DNA of 64,000 bases from Bacteroides faecalis (GCF_003865075.1 NZ_BHWB01000005.1:186001-250000), one strand, 5' to 3'; counted from the first letter of the stretch, positions 53,234-62,067 are shown. The notes: generated by a model not told the origin, from the letters alone. Numbers and translations: made by a program.

Positions 53234-53503
53234 TTAAAGTGATAAGAACTCCGGATGACGTTCCAACCATTTCACTGCATAAGAGCAGGTTGCTTTAGGT
53301 TTCAATCCAGTTTGCAAAGCAAATTCATAGGTAGCTTTTACCAATGCGGCAGCAATTCCACGCCCTTCAATGGGTGGAGGGACAATTGTATGAATAATAT
53401 CAAGGCTATCGCCTAACAAACGATATTCAACAAAAGCAGTACGACCGTCTACTTCCGTTTTAAACAATTTCTGTTCCGGTTGATGAATAATTTTGTAATC
53501 CAT
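53234..53503 (-). CDS. Small GNAT-like acetyltransferase, 89 aa
   Basis: The YidJ/Gcn5-related short form (PF14542-type): AFVEYRLLGDSLDIIHTIV then GRGIAAALVKATYEFA (acetyl-CoA loop). It ends with CSYAVKWLERHP. It lies 12 bp downstream of the epimerase-lipocalin gene on the same strand, so the two are probably co-transcribed. Confidence 0.85.
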   Translation of the reverse strand: MDYKIIHQPEQKLFKTEVDGRTAFVEYRLLGDSLDIIHTIVPPPIEGRGIAAALVKATYEFALQTGLKPKATCSYAVKWLERHPEFLSL

Positions 53504-53515
53504 GTTACTATAGTT

Positions 53516-54856
53516 TTAGAGTTGTTCAATCCACTTCAAACGTGTTGTATCATAACCGCGACGTTCAGCAGCGGTAACCAGTTTCTTCTTCACTTCTTCC
53601 GGAAGTTGTGGAGTACGGCTCAATATCCAAAGATATTTATCAGTACTACTTCCAATAAGAGCATAATTATAATTCTCCTCATCCAATTCCAGAATATAAT
53701 AATCGGAATAAACTCCGGGAAAAAACGAAACCTTCAATTTCCCAGGTTGAGCCAGATCGGGGATAATAGCACGTCCGGTAGCTGTTTTGCAAACATTATA
53801 CGGAGCTTTCTTTTTACATCCGCGGTTTTCCACTCGAATCGTTCCGTTAGGACGTAATGTATAAGTAGCCGTTACATCAATAAGTCCCCGCTCGAAACGA
53901 TTATCAAAACGGGCTATTTCATACCAATGTCCCATATAGTGGGAAAGATCCAAATTATTGACAGTATGATGATCTGTTCCTTCCAATAATTTTTCCACTG
54001 TCGGCACTGAGAAAGTGAAACCGGCATCAAGTAAGCGTGTAGGATGAACATATTGTCCTGTGGTCAAAAATGAAGCGGCCGCACCATAAAGCAAACGAAA
54101 AACTGTACGGGGAACTGTAACTGTCATCCAGGAATGATATGCTTTCGCCATTGCATTCGTAAAAGCCAATTGGGTAATTTGTTGGGGAGCAACTAAATTA
54201 AAAGTTCCCTGCAATGATTCGTTATTAATGATGAAAGCTATTGCACGACACAAATCACGAATACTGATCCATGAGAAAGGTTGCGTACCGGGACCTATCA
54301 CAGTAGCTACTTTCATCATCTTCAGAGATTTCAGCATTTGCTGCATAGCTCCTCCGTCAGGAGAAAGTACAATACCGAAGCGAGTAATCACCGTTCTCGT
54401 TGATGCCGGACATCGACGGGCTTCTTTCTCCCAAGCATAACATAAATCTGACAAAAATCCTTCTCCCCGAACTTTACTATATTCATCGAACACAGTTGTA
54501 TCAGCACCCGGTTCTTCTCCTTCCTTTGAAGGATAATATCCTGTAGCAGAAGCGGAAATAAACAGTTTCGGCTTCGTTTTGATGGTCCCCAAAAGGCGAA
54601 TAATATGATGAGTTGTATTAATACGACTATCATACAATTCTTTCTTATATTCGGGAGTCCAACGTCGGTTGATAGGAGCACCAGCCAAATTGATAACAAC
54701 ATCACAGTGGGTCAATGTCTGAATCAGACGACCGGACATATCCTCACGAAACATCGATCTCCCGAGCGGAATTATCCGATGCCCCTCCGTTTCAGTCAGA
54801 AACTTGGAAAGATGTTTGCCTATATATCCGGTGGCTCCGGTAATTGCTATATTCAT
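53516..54856 (-). CDS. TIGR01777-type epimerase fused to a lipocalin
   Basis: Residues 1-290 are an NAD-dependent epimerase of the YfcH/SulA-like family: ITGATGYIGKHL at about 4-15, INLAGAPI.RRW, then FSWISIRDLCRAI and the DUF1731 C-terminal part (FTVPTVEKLL-like). Residues about 300-446 are a bacterial lipocalin (YMGHWYEIARFDNRFERG, then DYYILELDEENYNYALIGSS, LWILSRTP), normally a separate Blc protein. The lipocalin has no signal peptide here, so both domains are cytosolic. The fusion suggests the lipocalin handles a hydrophobic substrate or product. Confidence 0.88.
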   Translation of the reverse strand: MNIAITGATGYIGKHLSKFLTETEGHRIIPLGRSMFREDMSGRLIQTLTHCDVVINLAGAPINRRWTPEYKKELYDSRINTTHHIIRLLGTIKTKPKLFISASATGYYPSKEGEEPGADTTVFDEYSKVRGEGFLSDLCYAWEKEARRCPASTRTVITRFGIVLSPDGGAMQQMLKSLKMMKVATVIGPGTQPFSWISIRDLCRAIAFIINNESLQGTFNLVAPQQITQLAFTNAMAKAYHSWMTVTVPRTVFRLLYGAAASFLTTGQYVHPTRLLDAGFTFSVPTVEKLLEGTDHHTVNNLDLSHYMGHWYEIARFDNRFERGLIDVTATYTLRPNGTIRVENRGCKKKAPYNVCKTATGRAIIPDLAQPGKLKVSFFPGVYSDYYILELDEENYNYALIGSSTDKYLWILSRTPQLPEEVKKKLVTAAERRGYDTTRLKWIEQL

Positions 54857-54913
54857 ATTGATCCATTGTTTTTTTAACTATACTAGAAAACGTATAAAAA
54901 GCAAGAAAAGTTC

Positions 54914-54943
54914 TTTGAAAAAAGTAAAATGAGGTTATCTTTG
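54914..54943 (+). promoter_or_regulatory. Promoter of the Fpg/Nei gene (TTTG-N18-TATCTTTG)
   Basis: TTTG at 54914-54917 and TATCTTTG at 54936-54943, 18 nt apart. The start codon at 54979 is about 30 nt beyond the predicted start. Confidence 0.75.
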
Positions 54944-54978
54944 CAAGAGAACATTTTCGAAATATAAAAAAGAAAAAT

Positions 54979-55821
54979 ATGATCGAAGCACCCGAAGCAC
55001 GTCATCTGTGCGAACAACTAGACAATACTGTTAAAGGAAAACGGATCACCAATGTGTTCGCCCAATTTACGCCTCATAAATTTGCCTGGTTCTCCGGAAG
55101 TCCCGAAGAATATGCAGAATGGCTGACAGGAAAGGTCATTAGCCATGCCCGGTCGCAAGGAGGAATGGTGGAAATATCCATAGAGGACCGAATGCTTGTC
55201 TTTACGGATGGAGTAAATTTGCGTTATTATGCTCCGGGGGCAAAGTTGCCTGCCAAACATCAACTCCTGATAGGATTTGAGGATGAAAGTTGTCTCATAG
55301 CTTCCGTACGTATGTATGGCGGTTTGATGTGTTTCCTGAAAGGAAAATGTAATGTTCCTCTTTTTGAATATTACCTGACAGCCTGCAACAAGCCACAAGT
55401 AATGTCAGAAGCATTTAACAAAGAATATTTCCTTAACCTCATCTGCCAAGATAGCGCACAGAAAAAATCCGCCAAGGCTTTTTTAGCAACGGAACAGACT
55501 ATTCCGGGACTCGGAAATGGAGTATTACAGGATATTTTATATCATGCACGCATTCACCCAAAGAAAAAAATCGGTGAACTGACCGACAAACAGAAGGAAA
55601 ATTTGTTTTATCAAGTGAAGGAGACAATGAACGACATCTATCAGCAAGGTGGGCGTAGTACAGAAACAGACTTGTTCGGAGAAAATGGCAAGTATGTAGC
55701 ATGTTTATCCAAAGATACGGCTGGCAAAATGTGTCCCCGCTGTGGAGAAACGATTATAAAAGAAAATTATCTCGGAGGCAGCATCTATTATTGCCGGGGA
55801 TGTCAGACACTCTCTGATTAA
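54979..55821 (+). CDS. Fpg/Nei-family DNA glycosylase-like protein, 280 aa
   Basis: It has the overall Fpg/Nei layout: N-terminal sheet, a helix-two-turn-helix with GLGNGVLQDILYHARIHP (about 176-193), and a C-terminal zinc finger CPRCG...YYCRGCQ. These enzymes remove oxidised bases from DNA. The start is M-I-E-A-P-E-A, not M-P-E-L-P-E-V: the usual catalytic Pro2 is replaced by Ile, while Glu3 and the next Pro-Glu remain. The catalytic mechanism may therefore differ or be lost. Confidence 0.85.
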   Translation: MIEAPEARHLCEQLDNTVKGKRITNVFAQFTPHKFAWFSGSPEEYAEWLTGKVISHARSQGGMVEISIEDRMLVFTDGVNLRYYAPGAKLPAKHQLLIGFEDESCLIASVRMYGGLMCFLKGKCNVPLFEYYLTACNKPQVMSEAFNKEYFLNLICQDSAQKKSAKAFLATEQTIPGLGNGVLQDILYHARIHPKKKIGELTDKQKENLFYQVKETMNDIYQQGGRSTETDLFGENGKYVACLSKDTAGKMCPRCGETIIKENYLGGSIYYCRGCQTLSD

Positions 55822-55851
55822 TAAATTTAGAATTAAACTTTTAACAACGAA

Positions 55852-56832
55852 ATGAAGAAACAGTATCGAATTAATTATATTCTCTCTCTTATTCTAGTGT
55901 TTGGTATCGGCACCATGCTTCCCACGCTGATTGGCAGTAGTATGGTCAGTGAACAACATTCCGCCAAGTCGGAAGTTCCTTATTGTGTCACTCCTCCGAC
56001 TGTTCCCGATGAAGTCTCTTTTGATGGTGAGACTATTGATCTACGCCGTTATGACCGTCGGGAGCGGATGGATCGTGAAATGATGTCATTTACTTACATG
56101 CACTCAACAACAATGTTATTGGTTAAGCGAGCCAACCGGTATTTTCCAATTATCGAACCTTTGCTAAAAGAAAACGGTATCCCCGACGACTTCAAATACC
56201 TGATGGTTATTGAAAGTAATCTGAATGAGATCGCCCGTTCTCCGGCTGGTGCAGCCGGATTATGGCAGTTTATGCCTGCCACTGCAAGAGAATTTGGTTT
56301 AGAAGTAAACGATAATGTAGACGAACGTTATCATATAGAAAAAGCAACAGCAGCTGCATGTAAATACTTCAAACAAGCATACGCCAAGTACGGAGACTGG
56401 ATGGCTGTATCCGCTTCTTACAACGCAGGACAGGGACGTATATCTTCCCAGCTCGACCAACAACTTGCAAGCCATGCCATGGATCTTTGGTTAGTAGAAG
56501 AAACTTCCCGTTATATGTTCCGCCTGCTTGCTATTAAGGAAGTTCTTAGTAATCCGCAACGTTACGGTTTTCTGTTAAAAAAGGAACATCTGTATCCCCC
56601 TATCCCTTATAAAGAAATAGAAGTTACCACGCAAATTGATAATCTGGACGACTATGCCAAACAACAAGGGATCACTTATGCCCAACTGAGAGATGCGAAT
56701 CCCTGGTTACGGGAACATTCTTTAAAAAACAAAAGTGGAAAAAAATACGTTCTTAAAATACCTACACAAGAAGGTATGAATTATGACCCGAAAAAAACTG
56801 AAGCCTATAACAAGAATTGGGTAATTGATTAA
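55852..56832 (+). CDS. Lytic transglycosylase (MltD/SLT type), 326 aa
   Basis: An N-terminal signal or anchor helix (about 5-27) precedes an SLT domain (about 100-220). The catalytic Glu is in VIESNLNEIARSPAGAAG, followed by LWQFMPATAREFGL and ASYNAGQGRI. The C-terminal part (about 260-326) looks like a LysM-related segment (QGITYAQLRDANPWL, KSGKKYVLKIP). It cleaves peptidoglycan to 1,6-anhydro-muropeptides in the periplasm. The following ion-channel gene begins 10 bp after its stop. Confidence 0.9.
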   Translation: MKKQYRINYILSLILVFGIGTMLPTLIGSSMVSEQHSAKSEVPYCVTPPTVPDEVSFDGETIDLRRYDRRERMDREMMSFTYMHSTTMLLVKRANRYFPIIEPLLKENGIPDDFKYLMVIESNLNEIARSPAGAAGLWQFMPATAREFGLEVNDNVDERYHIEKATAAACKYFKQAYAKYGDWMAVSASYNAGQGRISSQLDQQLASHAMDLWLVEETSRYMFRLLAIKEVLSNPQRYGFLLKKEHLYPPIPYKEIEVTTQIDNLDDYAKQQGITYAQLRDANPWLREHSLKNKSGKKYVLKIPTQEGMNYDPKKTEAYNKNWVID

Positions 56833-56842
56833 AAACGTAATA

Positions 56843-57688
56843 ATGAAACTGAAAGAAAGAATCCATCATTTTTTGCATGATCAGAAACTGAAACATAAAT
56901 TATATGTTATCATTTTCGAATCGGACACCCCTGCCGGAAAGCTGTTTGATGTGATTCTTATCTGGTTCATCCTGCTTAGTGTATTATTAGTGATCATCGA
57001 AAGTTTGAAAGGACTTCCTACTTATTTGGCAACTCCGTTTGTCATCATGGAATATATCTTCACCGCTTTCTTCACTTTCGAATACATAACAAGAATTTAC
57101 TGTTCGCCTCAACCTAGAAAATATATTTTCAGTTTCTTCGGTATTGTCGATTTATTGGCAACTCTCCCACTTTATATGGGTCTGCTTTTCCCGGGAGCAC
57201 GCTACTTATTAATTATCCGCGCATTCCGTCTGATACGAATATTTCGCATTTTCAAACTTTTTAAATTTCTAAATGAAGGAGAACTTTTACTTGCCTCTCT
57301 TCGGGAAAGTAGTAAGAAGATTGCAGTATTCTTTCTTTTCGTCGTTATCTTAGTAATATCAATCGGAACTCTGATGTACATGATAGAAGGTACACAACCT
57401 AATTCGGAATTCAATAACATACCGAATAGTATTTATTGGGCGATCGTCACTATGACCACCGTTGGTTATGGGGATATTACTCCGGTCACCGGATTTGGAA
57501 AGTTTCTCTCGGCTATAGTTATGTTAATCGGTTATACGATTATTGCCGTACCTACCGGAATCGTATCCGTTACCATGATGAAAGAATATAAACGAAGAAT
57601 GGAAAAAGAATGTCCCAGCTGCCATCGTTCGGGACATGAAGATAATGCAAAATTCTGCAAATATTGCGGGCACAATCTGGAAGAATAA
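56843..57688 (+). CDS. Voltage-gated-type potassium channel with C-terminal zinc ribbon
   Basis: Six hydrophobic segments with an Arg-rich S4 (LIIRAFRLIRIFRIFKLFK, about 128-146) and the selectivity filter TMTTVGYGDITP (about 202-213). After S6 follows a short basic helix and a zinc ribbon (CPSCHRSGHEDNAKFCKYCG). I chose the ATG at 56843 (MKLKERIHHFL), which avoids overlap with the transglycosylase gene. Confidence 0.9.
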   Translation: MKLKERIHHFLHDQKLKHKLYVIIFESDTPAGKLFDVILIWFILLSVLLVIIESLKGLPTYLATPFVIMEYIFTAFFTFEYITRIYCSPQPRKYIFSFFGIVDLLATLPLYMGLLFPGARYLLIIRAFRLIRIFRIFKLFKFLNEGELLLASLRESSKKIAVFFLFVVILVISIGTLMYMIEGTQPNSEFNNIPNSIYWAIVTMTTVGYGDITPVTGFGKFLSAIVMLIGYTIIAVPTGIVSVTMMKEYKRRMEKECPSCHRSGHEDNAKFCKYCGHNLEE

Positions 57689-57695
57689 GTGTACC

Positions 57696-58070
57696 TTAGG
57701 AAAGTTTCGGACGTTTACAGAAATGTTCGAATATTAAGATAAAGAGACATCCCACTGCATAACAACCAATATCTTTCCAATCAAACGTTGAACCCAGAAT
57801 AATTCTTGCCGGCCGATTAGTGATTCCTAATGTCTCTACCAACTGGAAATATTGTAAGATCTCCACAAAACATGCAAATAGGAAAACATAGAAAGGCATT
57901 CGGGGAATTCCCGTCGGCAGGAAGATCCGTACAAAACTATAAACCAGCAGCACGACTAACACATCCCCCAGATAGGGACGTACAAAACTATCGTGTACAT
58001 ATAAAGCAATCAATACTTCAACACAAAATAGTACAATAAAACTAATAATGTAAAATATCCTTTTCTTCAT
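57696..58070 (-). CDS. DUF2809 family membrane protein, 124 aa
   Basis: A small four-helix membrane protein. The family pattern is VRPYLGDVLVVLLVYSFVR near 28-46, then FVEILQYFQLVE near 66-77 and GSTFDWKDIGCYAVG near 92-106. I chose the ATG at 58070 (MKKRIFYIISF), where the first helix begins. Function unknown. Confidence 0.85.
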   Translation of the reverse strand: MKKRIFYIISFIVLFCVEVLIALYVHDSFVRPYLGDVLVVLLVYSFVRIFLPTGIPRMPFYVFLFACFVEILQYFQLVETLGITNRPARIILGSTFDWKDIGCYAVGCLFILIFEHFCKRPKLS

Positions 58071-58228
58071 AATCTCTTCAACTTTCTGGGAAATAAATAG
58101 CTTTTGGTTTGCGAATATACGATAAAATACAGTTGTCATGTTCAATTATTCCTAAATAAATGAGCTCAAAAGGGAAAAGAATTGTATCTTTAGTGATCTA
58201 ATCATCCTATAAAAGTAGAAAGGAGATT

Positions 58229-58903
58229 ATGCCTATGATGTTGAACTTCGATTTTGTATTGAGATTATTGGTGGCAGGAATATTAGGTGCCATCATCGGA
58301 TTAGACCGGGAATATCGTGCCAAAGAAGCCGGTTACCGGACTCATTTTCTAGTTTCATTGGGTAGTGCCCTGATTATGATCGTTTCACAATACGGATTTC
58401 AGGAAATTATCAAAGAGAGTAGTGTTACGCTTGATCCTAGTCGTGTAGCAGCACAAGTGGTCAGTGGTATCGGCTTTATCGGTGCGGGGACCATCATCTT
58501 CCAAAAACAAATTGTCCGCGGACTGACTACCGCCGCCGGTATATGGGCAACAGCCGGTATCGGCTTAGCTGTCGGTGCAGGAATGTATACTATCGGTATC
58601 GCAGCAATGATATTGACACTGATCGGACTGGAACTTCTGAGTTATATATTCAAAAGTGTCGGTATGAAAAGTTCAATGATTACTTTCTCTACCGACAATA
58701 AGAACACATTGAAAAGAATAGCAGACAAATTTAACTCTAAAGATTATCTAATCGTTTCCTATGAAATGGAAACTCAACATTCCGGTGAATCGGAATGTTA
58801 TCAGGTCACAATGGTGATCAAATCAAAGCGTAATAATGACGAAGGTCATCTTCTCTCACTCATACAGGAGTTTCCGGATGTAACGGTACAGCGAATTGAG
58901 TAG
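58229..58903 (+). CDS. MgtC/SapB family membrane protein, 224 aa
   Basis: Residues about 8-145 are the MgtC membrane domain with LGAIIGLDREYRAKEAGYRT, SGIGFIGAGTI and GLTTAAGIWATAGIGLAVGAG; the C-terminus (about 150-224) is an ACT-like soluble domain. In other bacteria this family affects Mg2+ homeostasis and acid survival. A good ribosome binding site (AAAGGAGA) precedes the ATG at 58229. Confidence 0.9.
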   Translation: MPMMLNFDFVLRLLVAGILGAIIGLDREYRAKEAGYRTHFLVSLGSALIMIVSQYGFQEIIKESSVTLDPSRVAAQVVSGIGFIGAGTIIFQKQIVRGLTTAAGIWATAGIGLAVGAGMYTIGIAAMILTLIGLELLSYIFKSVGMKSSMITFSTDNKNTLKRIADKFNSKDYLIVSYEMETQHSGESECYQVTMVIKSKRNNDEGHLLSLIQEFPDVTVQRIE

Positions 58904-58920
58904 ACACTGGAACGAGATTT

Positions 58921-59718
58921 CTACTTTTGGGAAGAAGGAGAAGAAAAATTCTGTTTCTCCGTCAGATATTTCCAATAGCGGACAGGCATATCCTGTTTAT
59001 GTTTTCGTGGATTAAGCCGTTCTTTAATACATATAGCTTTAAAATATGTCTTCCAGAGTTGCTGAAAGAGTTTTTCATCCTTATCCATCAAGCTTTCATC
59101 CAGCATACCGGTAATAAGATGTGCTTCACGACTATCATCATTGAAAGATACTTCGGTAACTTCTTGCAGATCATAATAAAAGCCATAACGTCGTTTCATA
59201 TCATAAATAATCCATTTCTGATCTGCAAAACGATCTTTGAAGTGCTGGATTGTAAGTGGTAACGCATTAAACTGTGGTTCAAATGCTGCAAAAAACGTCC
59301 CGTCAGCAGCTTTCTGGAAACGAACAAATTGTAATAAATGCACTCGTTCGCCATCTACCTTTTTCCAGATATGGGCAAGTTGAAGTACATCAGGGTCCGC
59401 AAAATTAGTTTCTATAGAGCGGGGGGTATCAATAGCTTTACGGATATAGCGAAAAAGCAACATTCCCACTTCCGGAAGTTCCGACAACCAGCTTTGTGTC
59501 AGACATCCTAAAGCTGAAGAAGATACTTTTTTCTGCAAACCTTTCCATACGCGGGTAGCTTTCTTTTCATCTGTAATGACCATATGCAGATCATTATAAA
59601 ATAAAGGCAATGGATCACCTTCCGACAATAATACATCGGGAAAGGTCTTACGGAAATAGGCATCGAAGACAGCAGTCAGCAGACCGTCGAAGGTTTTATC
59701 GTAGACAAAAACGATCAT
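58921..59718 (-). CDS. TIGR03915-type putative DNA repair protein, 265 aa
   Basis: The start FVYDKTFDGLLTAVFDAYF is the family signature of the partner of the radical SAM protein TIGR03916. Its C-terminal HKQDMPVRYWKYLTEKQNF matches the usual end. Its start overlaps the stop of the radical SAM gene by 4 bp, so translation is coupled. Its molecular role is unknown, though it is related in arrangement to uracil-DNA glycosylase-like partners. Confidence 0.87.
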   Translation of the reverse strand: MIVFVYDKTFDGLLTAVFDAYFRKTFPDVLLSEGDPLPLFYNDLHMVITDEKKATRVWKGLQKKVSSSALGCLTQSWLSELPEVGMLLFRYIRKAIDTPRSIETNFADPDVLQLAHIWKKVDGERVHLLQFVRFQKAADGTFFAAFEPQFNALPLTIQHFKDRFADQKWIIYDMKRRYGFYYDLQEVTEVSFNDDSREAHLITGMLDESLMDKDEKLFQQLWKTYFKAICIKERLNPRKHKQDMPVRYWKYLTEKQNFSSPSSQK

Positions 59719-60998
59719 GGAGTATCTAGTATTGGAGTAATACCAAAATCTAATGTTAATTGACGTTCGTCAATCTTCTTTTTAGGTTTCGGGATTAAAA
59801 GACTACGTACCCGTTGCGGAGTCAATTCATGCACCGTCTGCATAGGTAACTCTTTACAAGTGATGAAATATTGTGCTTTTTTCATCACTACACCTATCTT
59901 CTTTAATTCGTAATAGCCTAAACGGGAGAAGCGACGGGAAGCAACAATCAATTTAGCCGATTTCACTCCAATACCAGGTACACGAAGAATCAATTCATAA
60001 TCAGCCTTATTGATATCTACCGGGAAACGCTCCGGATGGCGCAAAGCCCACGATAATTTCGGATCAATCTCCAAATCAAGATCCGGATAAGCGTCATCTA
60101 CTATTTCATCCACTTTAAACTGATAAAAACGCATCAGCCAGTCTGCCTGATACAAACGGTTTTCACGTACCAAAGGTGGTTGTTTGAGAGCAGGAAGACG
60201 CTTATCGTAGGTATTCACAGAGACATATCCGGAATAATAAACACGTTTCATGGTAGGTCCTTGATAGAGTGCCGATGAAAGGAAAAGAATATCTTTATCC
60301 GACTCAGAAGTGGCCCCCACAATTACCTGAGTACTCTGTCCGGCCGGTGCAAAACGCGGTGCATGACGAAACCTTTGACGTTCTTCTTTGCTTTCAAGTA
60401 CTCCTTGTTGTATATACTTCATCGGAGCGAAAACACTTTTATGATCTTTCTCCGGAGCTAGGAGTTTCAGGTTTTCCTCTTTGGGGATTTCTACATTGAC
60501 ACTCAGACGATCGGCATACAATCCGGCTTCATTGACCAGTTCGCGACTGGCACCCGGAATACTTTTAAGATGAATGTATCCATTAAAACGATAGACTAGA
60601 CGGAGATCTTTGGCTACTCGTACGAGGCGCTCCATTGTATAATCCGGATTACGGACGACTCCGGAACTAAGAAATAATCCTTCGATATAGTTGCGGCGAT
60701 AAAATTCGATTGTAAGTTCTACCAACTCCGAGACTGCAAAAGTTGCCCGCGGAAGATCGTTACTCCGGCGATTGATGCAATAGGCACAATCATAGATGCA
60801 ATAATTGGTAAGCATGATCTTGAGTAAGGAGATACATCGTCCGTCTTCAGCAAAACTATGACAAATACCCCAGCCGCCCACTGTGTTACCTAAAGTGCCC
60901 GGTTTATTAGCGCGCACCGTACCACTGGAAGCACAAGATACATCATACTTGGCAGATTCTGCTAGTATCTTTAATTTGGCAAGGACATTTTCGTTCAC
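59715..60998 (-). CDS. Radical SAM protein, putative DNA modification/repair (TIGR03916)
   Basis: It has the radical SAM cluster motif CIYDCAYC near 68-75, followed by the TIM-barrel half, and a C-terminal helix-hairpin-helix (RVPGIGVKSAKLIV, about 340-353). The gene starts with GTG at 60998 (MNENVLAKLK). It uses SAM and an iron-sulfur cluster to modify an unknown DNA or nucleotide substrate. The promoter TTTG-N20-TATATTTG lies 24 nt upstream. Confidence 0.9.
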   Translation of the reverse strand: MNENVLAKLKILAESAKYDVSCASSGTVRANKPGTLGNTVGGWGICHSFAEDGRCISLLKIMLTNYCIYDCAYCINRRSNDLPRATFAVSELVELTIEFYRRNYIEGLFLSSGVVRNPDYTMERLVRVAKDLRLVYRFNGYIHLKSIPGASRELVNEAGLYADRLSVNVEIPKEENLKLLAPEKDHKSVFAPMKYIQQGVLESKEERQRFRHAPRFAPAGQSTQVIVGATSESDKDILFLSSALYQGPTMKRVYYSGYVSVNTYDKRLPALKQPPLVRENRLYQADWLMRFYQFKVDEIVDDAYPDLDLEIDPKLSWALRHPERFPVDINKADYELILRVPGIGVKSAKLIVASRRFSRLGYYELKKIGVVMKKAQYFITCKELPMQTVHELTPQRVRSLLIPKPKKKIDERQLTLDFGITPILDTP

Positions 60999-61021
60999 GA
61001 CTTACTATAGAATTAGACTCG

Positions 61022-61053
61022 CAAATATAAAGGAAAAAGGGCACGTCGCCAAA
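61022..61053 (-). promoter_or_regulatory. Promoter of the radical SAM operon (TTTG-N20-TATATTTG)
   Basis: Read on the minus strand, TTTG lies at 61053-61050 and TATATTTG at 61029-61022, with 20 nt between. The -33 box lies inside the loop of the terminator of the upstream histone-like gene. Confidence 0.78.
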
Positions 61054-61066
61054 ACGACATGCCCTT
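61036..61066 (-). terminator. Rho-independent terminator of the histone-like gene
   Basis: On the minus strand GGGCATGTCG pairs with CGACGTGCCC around TTTTGG, followed by TTTTTCC. The hairpin overlaps the promoter of the next minus-strand operon. Confidence 0.82.
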
Positions 61067-61099
61067 TTCTTTTTCTGATATCTGAGTAGACTCCTAATC

Positions 61100-61276
61100 T
61101 TATTTTTTAGAAGCTTCCAAAGATGCTTTACGGAATTCTTTCATTGCTTTTTCAATTTCCAAAGAAGCCTTACGAGCACGAGTTCCTGCTGCTTTGTTAC
61201 CATTTTCAATCTGAGCGTTTGCATCTTTTGAGAAGTCAGCATAAAGAGCTGCTACCTTTTCTACCAATTCTTTCAT
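61100..61276 (-). CDS. Histone H1-like protein, 58 aa
   Basis: A short Lys/Ala-rich protein (start MKELVEKVAALYADFSKDAN, end KEFRKASLEASKK) with the spacing of the bacterial histone H1-like Hc1 family, which is common in Bacteroidetes and probably binds DNA or RNA. It is shorter than 60 residues and easily missed. It has a -7 box (61309-61316) and a terminator, so it is a single-gene unit, probably highly expressed. Confidence 0.85.
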   Translation of the reverse strand: MKELVEKVAALYADFSKDANAQIENGNKAAGTRARKASLEIEKAMKEFRKASLEASKK

Positions 61277-61308
61277 AATCCTTTTATTTTTTCGTTAATA
61301 ATGTGTCG

Positions 61309-61316
61309 CAAAAATA
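61309..61316 (-). promoter_or_regulatory. -7 box (TATTTTTG) for the histone-like gene
   Basis: On the minus strand, TATTTTTG lies 33 nt before the start codon at 61276. A TTTA-type -33 region is upstream. Confidence 0.55.
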
Positions 61317-61409
61317 CACTGTTTCCTGAAATAAACGCATAAAAACAATATTTTTTTTGAATTAATCTGCGAAAAATACCTAAAAAAAGGGCTTTTCAGC
61401 ATTTTTACC

Positions 61410-61417
61410 TACCTTTG
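61410..61417 (+). promoter_or_regulatory. -7 box (TACCTTTG) almost touching the AlbA_2 start codon
   Basis: TACCTTTG ends 5 nt before the ATG at 61423. Since Bacteroides transcripts start about 4-6 nt after this box, the mRNA could be leaderless. Confidence 0.65.
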
Positions 61418-61422
61418 TAGCC

Positions 61423-62067
61423 ATGAAACCGCTTACAGATACCGACTATATACATACTTTGATTGCTGAAGGAGAGCATCAACAGCAGGACTTTAAATTC
61501 GAAATATCAGATGCCCGTAAGATAGCAAAAACACTATCGGCTTTTGCAAATACGGATGGTGGCAGATTATTGATCGGTGTAAAGGATAATGGACGGATTG
61601 CCGGTGTACGCTCGGAAGAAGAAAAATATATGATCGAAGCAGCTGCCCAACTTTATTGTTTGCCGGAAGTGGATTATAAAATGCAAACGTATATTGTGGA
61701 AGGTCGCCAGGTATTGGTAGTCACTATTGAAGAAAGTCTGCATAAACCGGTTTATGCCAAAGATGAAAACGGTAAACCCCTCGCCTATCTTCGCATTAAA
61801 GATGAAAATATTTTAGCAACACCTGTTCACTTGCGTGTTTGGCAACAAAGTGAAAGTCCACGTGGCGAACTGATTCGCTATACCGAACGTGAACAACTCC
61901 TACTCGACCAGTTGGAACAAGGCACTTTACTCTCTCTCAACCGATATTGTCGGCAAACCGGCATTTCCCGCCGTTCTGCCGAACATCTGCTGGCTAAATT
62001 TGTTCGTTATGACATCGTAGAACCTGTGTTCGAAAACCACAAATTCTACTTCCGTATAAAAAAATAA
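61423..62067 (+). CDS. AlbA_2 (Schlafen-like) ATP-binding domain protein, 214 aa
   Basis: Residues about 10-120 form the AlbA_2/AAA_4 domain: HQQQDFKFEISDARKIAKTL then SAFANTDGGRLLIGVKDNG, then a strand-rich VLVVTIEES. The C-terminal part (about 140-214) resembles a winged helix (LLSLNRYCRQTGISRRSAEH). It is probably a DNA-binding regulator. No alternative start precedes the domain. Confidence 0.85.
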   Translation: MKPLTDTDYIHTLIAEGEHQQQDFKFEISDARKIAKTLSAFANTDGGRLLIGVKDNGRIAGVRSEEEKYMIEAAAQLYCLPEVDYKMQTYIVEGRQVLVVTIEESLHKPVYAKDENGKPLAYLRIKDENILATPVHLRVWQQSESPRGELIRYTEREQLLLDQLEQGTLLSLNRYCRQTGISRRSAEHLLAKFVRYDIVEPVFENHKFYFRIKK

